Source of the DNA: an uncultured Coriobacteriaceae bacterium | GTDB lineage: Bacteria; Actinomycetota; Coriobacteriia; Coriobacteriales; Coriobacteriaceae | NCBI GenBank assembly: GCA_949298635.1 | Contig: CASFXG010000006.1 | Location: 1-63,417, forward strand | DNA length: 63,417 bases | Direction: 5' to 3' | Shown: positions 54,720-62,631 of the stretch, piece after piece | How positions within the stretch are numbered: position 1 is the stretch's first letter | Layout of the letters: every line of letters starts with the position of its first letter | The notes under the pieces: model-generated | Told to the model about the DNA's origin: nothing | What the model saw: only the letters and a program-made list of their open reading frames with translations | Databases searched by the model: none | Program-made: the position numbers and the translations under genes

Positions 54720-56780
54720 GAAGAGATCATCTTGCAGATACTCGCCGCGCTGCGCCGCGGGGAGACGGTCGACGACCGCGCGCTCGTAAAGCTCGTGCAC
54801 GCGGCCGCCAAGCGTTCCGGCGGCGATAAGCGCGCGTTCGCGAAGCGCCGGCTCCTGCCGTTCTACCAGCGCGTGCGTCGTGAAGAACCCGAGCGCTGGG
54901 CAAGCTGGGACGTCACGCCGGAGCTCGAGGCAGCGCTCGTCAACGTGCTTCGCATGAAGCCGCGTCGGTCAGCCTCGGGCGTGGCGACGATCACGGCGAT
55001 CACCAAGCCGTGGCCGTGTTCCGGCTCGTGCGTCTTCTGCCCGAACGACGTGCGCTGCCCCAAGAGCTATCTGCACAATGAACCTGCCTGCGCTCGTGCC
55101 GAGGCGGCCTGCTACGACCCGTACCTGCAGGTTTCCGCGCGGCTCACGGCGCTCGCCCAGATGGGGCACGCCACGGATAAGATCGAGCTCATCGTGCTCG
55201 GCGGCACGTGGAGCGATTATCCGGAGGAATATCAGACCTGGTTCGTGTCGGAGCTGTTCCGCGCGCTCAACGACGACGCCATCGCGGGCGAGGCGGCGAA
55301 TCCCATGCTGCGCGGGTTCGCGGATGAGCCGGGGGTTGAGCCGGGGACGGAGAGCGCGGCGCATGCCGAAGATCCCGCTTGCGACCCGGTCGGTCAAGCT
55401 GCGCCCGGCGTCCCTGTGATTCCACCAGGCGTTCGCGAGCGCCGCGCCCAGTACGAGGCGTGCGGGTTAATGCCGAAGGCCGCGCCCGCCGCCGCGTCGG
55501 CACCCGAGGCGGGTTCGTGGTTGCCGCTCGACGTCCTCGAAACCACGCAGCGCGCCGTCGACGCCGGCAAGCTCACCTACAACCAAGCGGTCGCGCACCT
55601 CTACGCGGGGAGCTCCGCGTGGTGCCAGGCAGCGAAGTGGCAGCGCGCCACGCTGGCCGACCTCGAGCGCGAGCACGCGCGCAACGAGCGGGCGCGGCAT
55701 CGCGTGGTGGGGCTCGTGGTCGAGACGCGGCCGGACGCCATCACGCCCGAGGCGCTCGTCAACATTCGTCGGCTCGGCGCCACGAAGATTCAGATGGGCG
55801 TACAAAGCGTCGACCAGCGCATTCTCGATAAAAACGGCCGCAATACCACGGTTGGGCAGATCGAGCGGGCGTTCGACCTGCTGAGGCTCTTCGGCTTCAA
55901 GATCCATGCGCACGCCATGGTGAACCTGCTCGGCGCCACGCCCGAGAGCGACTGCGCGGATTACCGGCGTTTCGTGACCGACCCCGCGTTCCAGCCAGAC
56001 GAGGTCAAGCTCTACCCGTGCGCGCTTATCGAGAGTGGGCGCCTGCGCGAGCGCTATGAAGCGGGGGAGTGGGTTCCCTACGCGGAGGACGAGCTCGTGG
56101 GCGTGCTCGCAGACGACGTCCTCGCCACGCCTGCGTTCTGCCGCGTGTCGCGTATGATCCGTGACTTTTCGTCCGGCGACATCATGGCGGGCAACAAGAA
56201 GCCGAATCTGCGGCAGATGGTGGAGGAGCGGCTTGCGCGTGCGTCTGCCGCCGGAGGCGCGCCCGTGCGAGAGATCCGCTACCGCGAGATTGCGACAAGC
56301 GAGGTGGACGTGGACGCGCTCACGCTCGACGTGGTGCCCTACGAGACGCGCGCCACGAGCGAGCGCTTTCTGCAGTGGGTGACACCCGAAGGTCGCATCG
56401 CCGGCTTCCTGCGCCTCTCCCTGCCAAAAGCTGAGGCCGTCGTCGCGCTCGCCGCAGAGCTGTTTAGTTCAGGTATCCCATCAACGCCTGTCCCCAATGT
56501 CATGACATTGGGGACTGTCCCCAATGTCAGAGCAGGTGAAGCCATGATTCGCGAGGTGCACGTCTACGGCATGGCGACGCGCGTGGGCGAGGACGGCGCG
56601 GCGGCGCAGCACCACGGGCTTGGTCGTCGGCTCATCGAGCGCGCCTGCGAGCTTGCGCGCGAGGCAGGCTACGAGCGCATCAACGTCATCAGCGCCGTGG
56701 GGACAAGGGAGTACTATAGAATGCTAGGGTTCCACGACCATGGACTGTACCAGCAGAGGAGTCTCGATGAACGAGGATAG
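54717..56780 (+). CDS. Elp3-family radical SAM enzyme with GNAT domain (tRNA uridine modification)
   Basis: A 687-residue bacterial Elp3 homologue. The radical SAM cluster is CSGSCVFC (C101, C105, C108) followed by PNDVRCPKSYLHNEPACARA, and the later barrel has VVETRPDAI, IQMGVQSVD and KIHAHAMVNLLG. A GNAT acetyltransferase domain follows from about residue 540 with HHGLGRRLIERACELA and YYRMLGFHDHG. Residues 185-260 hold a proline/alanine-rich insert. Residues 591-605 (TPVPNVMTLGTVPNV) come from an in-frame family B repeat at 56489-56530, within the GNAT domain. The start lacks a ribosome site and seems leaderless. Confidence 0.9.
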   Translation: MEEIILQILAALRRGETVDDRALVKLVHAAAKRSGGDKRAFAKRRLLPFYQRVRREEPERWASWDVTPELEAALVNVLRMKPRRSASGVATITAITKPWPCSGSCVFCPNDVRCPKSYLHNEPACARAEAACYDPYLQVSARLTALAQMGHATDKIELIVLGGTWSDYPEEYQTWFVSELFRALNDDAIAGEAANPMLRGFADEPGVEPGTESAAHAEDPACDPVGQAAPGVPVIPPGVRERRAQYEACGLMPKAAPAAASAPEAGSWLPLDVLETTQRAVDAGKLTYNQAVAHLYAGSSAWCQAAKWQRATLADLEREHARNERARHRVVGLVVETRPDAITPEALVNIRRLGATKIQMGVQSVDQRILDKNGRNTTVGQIERAFDLLRLFGFKIHAHAMVNLLGATPESDCADYRRFVTDPAFQPDEVKLYPCALIESGRLRERYEAGEWVPYAEDELVGVLADDVLATPAFCRVSRMIRDFSSGDIMAGNKKPNLRQMVEERLARASAAGGAPVREIRYREIATSEVDVDALTLDVVPYETRATSERFLQWVTPEGRIAGFLRLSLPKAEAVVALAAELFSSGIPSTPVPNVMTLGTVPNVRAGEAMIREVHVYGMATRVGEDGAAAQHHGLGRRLIERACELAREAGYERINVISAVGTREYYRMLGFHDHGLYQQRSLDERG
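56489..56530. repeat. Family B palindrome and a half inside the Elp3-like gene
   Basis: GTCCCCAATGTCATGACATT and GGGGACTGTCCCCAATGTCA: a full GACATTGGGGACTGTCCCCA ATGTC copy preceded by a half copy, read in frame as TPVPNVMTLGTVPNVRAG. Confidence 0.9.
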
Positions 56781-58059
56781 GCAGGCCGAGGGCAAGCCCG
56801 CAGGCGCGACGGTACAAGAACCGGCTGCGGCGTCGCGTGGAGCGGAGGAGCGCAGGGTTCCGAGTGACATCGAGACGAAGCTTCTGGGCGACGCCCCGGC
56901 CGATACACCGGAAGAGCTTGAGGCAAAGGTTGCCGGCAAGGTGCTCGCGGGCACGCGTGGCGCGAGCGCACCTGTGAAGCAGGCGGCGGTGACGGTGGGC
57001 ATCGTGGCGCTCGTGTTGGCGCTCGCGTTCGTCTTCCAGCTGGCGCAGTTCCCCGCTCCGGTAATCGGCGTCATCGTGGTCGTCGCGATTGTGATGTTCG
57101 CGCTCGTGCTGGTGAACCCGCACGTCGTGCGCACGCAAGCCGGCCGCGCGCTCGTGTACACGCGGCTCGCGAAGGGGCAGCCCGTGCGCGTCATGCGCCT
57201 GGGAGGCGTGTACCAGTCTGCGACGTATCTGGGCTTTCAGAGTTGCGAGCCGGTGTTCAAGTACATCAAGGCCTTTGATGTGGTATTCGATGCCGAAGAT
57301 GCCGTGCGCGCGGCGACCGGACATGGCGTAGAGCGCGTGCTCGCGCTGGGCGGCGGTGGGTTCTCATGGCCGAAACATGCGATTCTCGACCATGACTGCC
57401 TGCATGTGGACGTGGTCGAGATCGATCCGGCAATCATTCAGGCGGCGCGCCGCTGGTTCTATCTGGACATGATCGAGCGCTACGCGGGTCGGCGTCTGCG
57501 CGTGCACGAGGGCGATGGCCGGGCGGTGCTGGACAAGCGGGCGCGTAGGCTGGAAGCGGGCGAGCCCAAGGCGCAGCGCTACGATGCCATTGTGAACGAC
57601 ACGTTTTCCGGCGGAGAGCCCGTTCGCGAGCTTGCCACCGTCGAGGCGGCGCAGGCAGTGCGCACGTGTCTCAACTCAGGCGGCGTGTACGCAACGAACG
57701 TGGTCGCGCGTGACGGCGACACCAGCGCGCTGCGCAACACCGTCGCGACGCTCTCGCAGGTCTTCGCCCATGTGCACGTGATCCCCGTGGAAGAGGACAC
57801 CTGGGCGAGCGACGACAACTACATCGTTGTGGCGACGGACGGGGATACGACCTTCCCCGGCACCGTGCCGTTTGACGAGGAGTTTCTGGGCGAGATGCTG
57901 CGGGATGAGGGGAATGTTGCTGAACGACTTGATGTGGCGCAAGATTCCCTAGAGAGGCTCGGCGGGCTTCGCGCTTCCTTCGGCGATTCTGAGGCTCTCG
58001 TCAATCTCGATGATGTGCAGATGAGGAACGCAATTTCGAGTCGCTATACCTGTTCGTAG
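56767..58059 (+). CDS. Spermidine synthase-fold membrane protein
   Basis: A 430-residue protein. Residues 1-70 are polar, two transmembrane helices lie at about 75-93 and 97-116 (GVIVVVAIVMFALVLVNPHV), and the rest is a spermidine synthase-like Rossmann methyltransferase fold: VLALGGGGFSWPKH, VDVVEIDPAII, VHEGDGRAVL and YDAIVNDTFSGGEP. The decarboxy-SAM/putrescine active-site set is not complete, so a true spermidine synthase is unlikely. The last 45 residues are weakly conserved-looking and end against a truncated PIN gene. ATG at 56767 overlaps the Elp3 gene by 14 nt and follows GAGGAGTCTCG. Confidence 0.78.
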   Translation: MNEDRQAEGKPAGATVQEPAAASRGAEERRVPSDIETKLLGDAPADTPEELEAKVAGKVLAGTRGASAPVKQAAVTVGIVALVLALAFVFQLAQFPAPVIGVIVVVAIVMFALVLVNPHVVRTQAGRALVYTRLAKGQPVRVMRLGGVYQSATYLGFQSCEPVFKYIKAFDVVFDAEDAVRAATGHGVERVLALGGGGFSWPKHAILDHDCLHVDVVEIDPAIIQAARRWFYLDMIERYAGRRLRVHEGDGRAVLDKRARRLEAGEPKAQRYDAIVNDTFSGGEPVRELATVEAAQAVRTCLNSGGVYATNVVARDGDTSALRNTVATLSQVFAHVHVIPVEEDTWASDDNYIVVATDGDTTFPGTVPFDEEFLGEMLRDEGNVAERLDVAQDSLERLGGLRASFGDSEALVNLDDVQMRNAISSRYTCS

Positions 58060-58062
58060 CGA

Positions 58063-58308
58063 TTGGAATCCACCGCTCGCGAGGCCATCGGCCTGCTCAT
58101 GGATCTGCTCGGCATCGCGCCCGTCGGCGCGGAAGAATGCGAGCTGTCGCTCCATGCGGGAGAGCCGGATTTCGAGGACGGGCTCGTCCGCGCCGCCGCA
58201 GAGCTCAACGACGTCGATTTCATCCTCACGCGTGATGCCCGTGCGTTCAAGCGGTCGCGCGTGCGGGCGGTGACCTGCGCGGAGTATCTCGAAATATTCG
58301 CCGAATAG
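58063..58308 (+). pseudogene. Truncated PIN-domain (VapC-like) toxin, C-terminal part
   Basis: An 81-codon frame with only a TTG start and no ribosome site. Its second half reads GEPDFEDGLVRAAAELNDVD then FILTRDARAFKRSRVRAV, matching the last strands and two of the acidic catalytic residues of a PIN nuclease. The N-terminal LIDTN-type half with the first catalytic aspartate is missing. A near-identical copy of the last 40 codons occurs at 61388-61515. It follows the preceding gene by 3 nt. Confidence 0.6.
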
Positions 58309-58349
58309 CTACTCCCGGCTCGATAGGATGAAACGGCTAATCGATTCCT

Positions 58350-58400
58350 ATGATAGAATCCTTTCAGAATCACTTCTTAATTCTTAAAGGATTCTATCAT
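58350..58400. promoter_or_regulatory. Operator overlapping the start codon of the Phd-type antitoxin
   Basis: ATGATAGAATCCTTT (58350-58364) and AAAGGATTCTATCAT (58386-58400) are a perfect 15-bp inverted repeat with a 21-nt AT-rich centre. The right arm includes the ribosome site (AAAGGA) and the start of the ATG, so the antitoxin complex could repress its own synthesis. Confidence 0.7.
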
Positions 58401-58665
58401 GATGATTAAATCTTCCACAGCGCTTCGGAGTGACTATAATTCGATTTCCGCACTCGCTCACGAGACGGGCGAGCCTGTCTACATCACAAAAAACGGTGAC
58501 GGCGATTTGGTCGTTATGAGCATCGAGGCGTTTGACGGGTATCGGCGAGATCTGGAGCAGCGCGCTGCCGTTTTAGAAGCGGAAGCCCGGAGGCTTGCAG
58601 GTGATGCGACCTACAGCGTCGACGAGGCGCGATCCATGCTGAAGGAGCGTTATGCCCGGGCGTGA
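58399..58665 (+). CDS. Phd/YefM-family antitoxin
   Basis: An 88-residue antitoxin. The N-terminal Phd fold is typical (STALRSDYNSISALAHETGE, PVYITKNGDGDLVVMSIEAF), and the C-terminal helix that wraps the toxin is LAGDATYSVDEARSMLKERY. ATG at 58399 follows AAAGGATTCTATC inside the operator palindrome. It overlaps the toxin gene by 14 nt. Confidence 0.9.
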   Translation: MMIKSSTALRSDYNSISALAHETGEPVYITKNGDGDLVVMSIEAFDGYRRDLEQRAAVLEAEARRLAGDATYSVDEARSMLKERYARA

Positions 58666-58960
58666 ACCTCGAATTCTCCAAGCAGCTTGGGAGGATATAT
58701 CCAGCATCGCCGATTATCTGGTGCAAAACGCGAGCGTTCGCACGGCCGAGGAGACTACGGATGCCATTCTCGGCACGATAGAGCTGCTGGGCTCCATGCC
58801 GTACCTGGGCCCACTTCATCATGATCCGGTCTTGCAGAAGATGGGATACCGGAAGCTCATATGTGGTTCGTATCTCTGCGTGTATCGAATTATCGATGAT
58901 GTCCCCACGGTATACCGCGTGTTCCATGCGCATCAGGATTACACGTGGCGCATGAAGTAA
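58652..58960 (+). CDS. RelE/ParE-superfamily toxin
   Basis: A 102-residue toxin: ILQAAWEDISSIADYLVQNA at the N-terminus, then YLGPLHHDPVLQKMGYRKLI, and the final strands YLCVYRIIDDVPTVYRVFHA. The order and size fit ParE/RelE ribosome- or gyrase-targeting toxins; which of the two cannot be told. It is translated with the antitoxin through a 14-nt overlap. Confidence 0.88.
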   Translation: MPGREPRILQAAWEDISSIADYLVQNASVRTAEETTDAILGTIELLGSMPYLGPLHHDPVLQKMGYRKLICGSYLCVYRIIDDVPTVYRVFHAHQDYTWRMK

Positions 58961-59068
58961 GAGTTTGAAGGTAGGGCGTTTTCGACGTGCGGCGGGCGTG
59001 AGCGGATTTCGGCATATCTTGCCGTGGTACAATAAGGCCACGTACTGCAGCAGCGAAAGGCGACGATC

Positions 59069-59338
59069 ATGGCGGTTTGCGTTCCGGTCAGAGACATGAA
59101 AGACACGGCGGCATTCGCCAAGCTCGTTAAGGAATCCCCCGAACCTATCACGGTTACCAAGAACGGCTACAGCGAGTTCGTGGTCATGCGCAGCGAGGAC
59201 TACGACATGATGCGCGAGGAGGTTGCAAAAGCGCGCCTTGTGCGGGTGCTGGCTGATGCCGACAATGCATATGAGCAGGGCGAGTATGTAGACGGTGCCA
59301 CCTTTATCGCTGCCATGAGGGAACAGTATGGCTTGTAG
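59069..59338 (+). CDS. Phd/YefM-family antitoxin (second locus)
   Basis: An 89-residue antitoxin: VPVRDMKDTAAFAKLVKESP, EPITVTKNGYSEFVVMRSED, and a C-terminal helix with EQGEYVDGATFIAAMREQYG. It is not a recent copy of the antitoxin at 58399. ATG at 59069 follows AAAGGCGACGATC, and a TACAAT lies 40 nt upstream. Confidence 0.9.
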   Translation: MAVCVPVRDMKDTAAFAKLVKESPEPITVTKNGYSEFVVMRSEDYDMMREEVAKARLVRVLADADNAYEQGEYVDGATFIAAMREQYGL

Positions 59339-59633
59339 TTATGTTCTTCTCCCTCGGGCGCAGATGGATTTCGAAAACATCGTTCGCTATCACTCCGTCG
59401 AGTTGGCAAGCCCTCCGGCTGCCGCACGATTCGTTGGCGAGTTTGAGAAGAACATCGCCTTAGTTTGCGGGCAGCCAGAGATGTACCCGCTCAGCCGTAT
59501 GAGCGAGGTGGCCGCACGGGGCTATCGGGCGATGCCGGTGATGCGCTACATTGTTCTGTACGCTCATCGCGAAGGCAAGATTGTGGTCGCGCATATCTTC
59601 CACTCGCTTCAGGATTATGCGCGATACGTATGA
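59328..59633 (+). CDS. RelE/ParE-superfamily toxin (second locus)
   Basis: A 101-residue toxin: YVLLPRAQMDFENIVRYHSV, the central RYIVLY strand after MSEVAARGYRAMPVM, and the end IVVAHIFHSLQDYARYV. Overlaps the antitoxin by 11 nt. A family K fragment begins at its stop codon. Confidence 0.88.
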   Translation: MACSYVLLPRAQMDFENIVRYHSVELASPPAAARFVGEFEKNIALVCGQPEMYPLSRMSEVAARGYRAMPVMRYIVLYAHREGKIVVAHIFHSLQDYARYV

Positions 59634-59636
59634 TGT

Positions 59637-59711
59637 CGAAACCCCTGGGGTAATTTGACATGCGCTCGCACTCCCAAAGTGGGTTGAAACGAACCTGTCC
59701 CCAATCAACCC
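59637..59711. repeat. Family K fragment and family L palindrome
   Basis: AAACCCCTGGGGTAATTTGA (59639-59658) matches the family K arm. GGGTTGAAACGAACCTGTCC and CCAATCAACCC (59682-59711) is a family L copy. Confidence 0.75.
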
Positions 59712-59735
59712 AAGGAGAGGCTTGTCTCGTGTGGG

Positions 59736-61040
59736 CTACGCGGTCAAGCAGGTAAGCGGGATCGCGTAGATTCTCTCGTCGACCTCACGTGCATATTCCG
59801 ACACGCCGGTGATTACCGCCATGAACTCTGGCGGTCGCGTTCGGCTTGCGGGGTTTGCGGCGAGCTTGCGCTTGAGCGCCTTGAGATGCTCGACCGCCTC
59901 GTCAACTTTTCGTTCGCTCGTTTTGAATTCAAATGCAGCCCAGGTGCCTCCGGCAAGTTCCACGATCGCATCGGCCTCGAGGCCGGCATCGTCGCGGTAG
60001 TAGCGAACCGGATTGCCCGCAGCAGTTTCGAGGGCACTTGCATACACCATGAGGTCGCGGATGCAAAGGTTCTCGAAGATCGTGCCGAACGTCTGCCAGT
60101 CTTCGAAGAGGCGTTCGGGCGACATGCCGAGCAACGCAACGGAGAGCGATGGGTCGGCGAGATAGCGCTTCGGTTTTGTGCGAACTCGCTTGGGTGAGCG
60201 GGCTGCCGGCATCCAGCCGGGGATCTCATCGAGAAGGTACAAACTTTTTAGCGTGTCCAAATACGATGCAAGTGTGACCTCTGAGGTCCTGCCTGAAGCG
60301 GAGGCGTCCTCCATGTCCGCGAGAAGCGTCTTATACGTAGCCGCTTGCCCTAGGTTGCGCGCGATTGCGAACAGGAGCCTGCCGGCAATATCGCCGCTCT
60401 TCCCCAGGCGGGGAATGCTCTCATATTGGAGCAGCTGCAGGTATTCGTGGGCGACGACCTGGGCATCTTGGGGTTCAAGGTCTATCGCTTCCGGCCAGCC
60501 TCCTCGGCATGCAAGGCGAACAATATCCTCAGCCCTCGTTTCGTTCTTAACGGGCGTGAACTCTCCGCGGAATAGTCCTTCGAGGGACACGCTCTGATTA
60601 GAATCGCCGCTCTCTGCAAGGCTCATGGGCCACATGCGTATGCGCGCGATGCGTCCCGCGCCGCTATGGCTGGGCATATCGTCTTCTGAATCGGCGTCTT
60701 TGCGTAGCGGTGTGGAAGAGCCGGTGAGAATCCATGCCCCGCGCCGACCACGTGTGCGGTCGCACTCATGCCTCACATAGTCCCAGATCGCGGGCGCGCG
60801 CTGCCACTCATCGATGACATGGGGTTGCTCGCCGATAAGCATCGCGGACGGGTCGTCGCGAGCGAGGGCGAGGGAGCGGTCAACATAGCTCACGCTCTTC
60901 GCATGGGCGAGTGCAGTCCAAGTTTTGCCGCACCACTTGGTTCCAGCGATTTCGATAGCTCCGAATATCTTCAGGTAGCGTTCGACCTTCTTGTCGACGA
61001 TTCTGGGGAGATATCCCTCAGGGTGGACGTGTTCGCTCAT
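59736..61040 (-). CDS. AAA ATPase with C-terminal DUF4143 nuclease-like domain
   Basis: A 434-residue protein. Walker A is GTKWCGKT (residues 33-40), Walker B is IDEWQRAPAIWD, sensor 1 is ILTGSSTP, and the lid region is FEGLF/RGGWPEA-like. The C-terminal DUF4143 part has a PD-(D/E)XK-like set: YYRDDAGLEADAIVEL and AAFEFKTS. These proteins are widespread in gut bacteria, often in defence or toxin-antitoxin islands; the role is unknown. ATG at 61040 follows AAAGGAGGGCAT. Confidence 0.88.
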   Translation of the reverse strand: MSEHVHPEGYLPRIVDKKVERYLKIFGAIEIAGTKWCGKTWTALAHAKSVSYVDRSLALARDDPSAMLIGEQPHVIDEWQRAPAIWDYVRHECDRTRGRRGAWILTGSSTPLRKDADSEDDMPSHSGAGRIARIRMWPMSLAESGDSNQSVSLEGLFRGEFTPVKNETRAEDIVRLACRGGWPEAIDLEPQDAQVVAHEYLQLLQYESIPRLGKSGDIAGRLLFAIARNLGQAATYKTLLADMEDASASGRTSEVTLASYLDTLKSLYLLDEIPGWMPAARSPKRVRTKPKRYLADPSLSVALLGMSPERLFEDWQTFGTIFENLCIRDLMVYASALETAAGNPVRYYRDDAGLEADAIVELAGGTWAAFEFKTSERKVDEAVEHLKALKRKLAANPASRTRPPEFMAVITGVSEYAREVDERIYAIPLTCLTA

Positions 61041-61276
61041 ATGCCCTCCTTTGTTCGGAGTATACCGGAATATCGCAGGCATAATGAGGTCTATGAGAAA
61101 AAACGAAGAAGTAATTTAAGAAATTCCGCTAGAGTAACTTTAGAAAATCCGTCATTTTCACCTTAGTTTTTCCTATTAACTCGCGTCGGATTTTCCGTAT
61201 GAGTAACAGGGCTTCAAGACATACGGGCTTGCGCTGTATCGCCGGAAGGCCAAATCCCCGGAACGAGGGTTGATTT

Positions 61277-61378
61277 GGGGGTTGATTGGGGACGTGCTCC
61301 ATCCGGGGGTTGATTGAGGACGTGCTCCATCCAACCCATTGCGTGCCGGACGGGTTGAAACGAACCCGTCCCCAATCA
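61277..61378. repeat. 28-bp tandem repeat and family L copy
   Basis: The two 28-bp units (61277-61304 and 61305-61332) differ by one base (GGGGAC versus GAGGAC). The family L copy GGGTTGAAACGAACCCGTCC and CCAATCA (61352-61378) runs into CATTGGGGACAGG, a family B-type half. Confidence 0.8.
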
Positions 61379-61387
61379 TTGGGGACA

Positions 61388-61515
61388 GGCTCGTCCGCGC
61401 CGCCGCAGAGTTCAACGACGTAGATTTCATTCTCACGCGTGATGCTCGTGCATTCAAACGGTCGCGCGTGCGGGCGGTGACCTGCGCGGAGTATCTCGAA
61501 ATCGTTACGGGATAA
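61388..61515 (+). pseudogene. Second copy of the truncated PIN gene (last 40 codons)
   Basis: Reads RLVRAAAEFNDVDFILTRDA then RAFKRSRVRAVTC and ends EIVTG with TAA at 61513-61515. It matches 58180-58308 at more than 90 percent by eye, mainly with third-position changes. It has no start codon and abuts a repeat at GGGGACAGG, where the other copy has GAGGACGGG. Confidence 0.6.
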
Positions 61516-61598
61516 CTCCGCAAACAGCTTGCTTTACATGCTTTACAGGCTATCCGCAGCGCGCTACCATCAAGCTAGGCTATTTCGAGGAGGCAGCT

Positions 61599-62099
61599 AT
61601 GACTCGGGCGAATGCTGTGGTAGGGGCGCCGGTTCGTAAGAAAGCTGCGGAGGATGACTTTCGGCCTGCACGCGCGACGCGTGGGGTGCGGACTCGGCCG
61701 GGTCTTTCGGCAAATCCTGAACAAAAGCCCGCGCAAGCCCAGGTGAACGCGCGCATCGATGCCAATTTGAAAGCCTCGGGCGATGCCGCGCTCGCCGCCG
61801 CTGGGCTCACGCCTACACAGGCGGTGCGCATGCTGTGGTCGCTTGCCGTGCGCTATCAGGATGAACCGGAGAAATTGCGCGCCACCCTTGACCCAGATTC
61901 CGCCGAACCTTCTGCAGACGAACTTGCCGAACGCCAACGCAAGGCGGCCGCATATCATAGATGCCTTTCCCTGTGGCAAGATGTCCGAACTACGCTGAAC
62001 ATAACGGAACAAGATCCAGAGCGTAACGAATTATCCGATCGAGAATACACCGACCTGCTCAGGGACGAGCATTTTAGGGAGAAGGGTTATCTGCTATGA
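61599..62099 (+). CDS. RelB/DinJ-like ribbon-helix-helix antitoxin, extended
   Basis: A 166-residue protein. Residues 1-48 are basic and look disordered. Residues 49-78 are a ribbon-helix-helix of the RelB/DinJ type: QVNARIDANLKASGDAALAA and AGLTPTQAVRMLWSLAV. The rest (79-166) is charged and helical. The gene overlaps the PIN toxin by an ATGA. Pairing of a RelB-type DNA-binding part with a PIN toxin is a common mix. ATG at 61599 follows GAGGAGGCAGCT. Confidence 0.8.
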   Translation: MTRANAVVGAPVRKKAAEDDFRPARATRGVRTRPGLSANPEQKPAQAQVNARIDANLKASGDAALAAAGLTPTQAVRMLWSLAVRYQDEPEKLRATLDPDSAEPSADELAERQRKAAAYHRCLSLWQDVRTTLNITEQDPERNELSDREYTDLLRDEHFREKGYLL

Positions 62100-62590
62100 A
62101 AAACGCGCCCACGCTCCTTATCGATACGAATATCTGGATCGATGCTTTTGACGGTGATCGCAAACAGCATATGCGCGCCCATGTCTTGCTCGACACTGCA
62201 TTCGAACGGGGCGTGACGTTGGCATTCGCTGTGAGCAGCCTTAAGGACGTGTACTATGCGCTCTCTAGCGCATTAAAGCACCAAAGTAGGACGGTGAATG
62301 GCGTGCTGAGCGAGGAGGATGCACGCTCGGCAGAAGCATACGCCTGGGCGTGTGTCCAGAACATGCAAGAGATCGCCACACCGGTTGCGGTAGATGTCTC
62401 AGACGTATGGCTTGCGGGGAAATTTCGAAGCCAGATGCATGATTTCGAAGATGCGCTCGTGGCTGCCGCGGCGTCGCGTTGCCATGCCGATGTACTCGTC
62501 ACGAATGACGAGCGGTTCCTGCGGCACAGCCCCGTGAATGCCATGGATGCGGCGGATGCGCTCACGTATGTGACGCTATCGTCTCTGTAG
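62096..62590 (+). CDS. PIN-domain toxin (VapC-like)
   Basis: A 164-residue PIN ribonuclease. The first catalytic aspartate is D10 in LLIDTNIWIDAF, further acidic residues lie in VSDVWLAGKF and HDFEDALVAAAA, and the last motif is VLVTNDERFL. Length is slightly above typical VapC. It starts with an ATGA overlap with the antitoxin. A family L repeat follows 11 nt after the stop. Confidence 0.88.
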   Translation: MKNAPTLLIDTNIWIDAFDGDRKQHMRAHVLLDTAFERGVTLAFAVSSLKDVYYALSSALKHQSRTVNGVLSEEDARSAEAYAWACVQNMQEIATPVAVDVSDVWLAGKFRSQMHDFEDALVAAAASRCHADVLVTNDERFLRHSPVNAMDAADALTYVTLSSL

Positions 62591-62601
62591 CCGAGTGGGA
62601 T

Positions 62602-62631
62602 GGGTTGAAACGAACCCGTCCCCAATCAACC
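62602..62631. repeat. Family L palindrome overlapping the helicase stop
   Basis: GGGTTGAAACGAACCCGTCC and CCAATCAACC. The TCA at 62626-62628 is the complement of the TGA stop of the minus-strand gene, so the repeat begins in the last codons. Confidence 0.85.

Larger units (their letters stand above)
61041..61598. other. 558-nt gene-poor region with repeats and a PIN remnant
   Basis: 61083-61200 is AT-rich and noncoding. 61205-61265 reads weakly as FKTYGLALYRRKAKSPERG, a possible fragment of an unidentified gene. Two 28-bp direct repeats (GGGGGTTGATTGGGGACGTG and CTCCATCC; 61277-61304 and 61305-61332) precede a family L copy at 61352-61378. A truncated PIN-gene copy fills 61388-61515. Confidence 0.6.

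Noticed and set aside
56767-58059. Annotation as true spermidine synthase (speE)
   Set aside because: The fold is present, but the N-terminal membrane helices and the incomplete putrescine/decarboxy-SAM site argue against that reaction.
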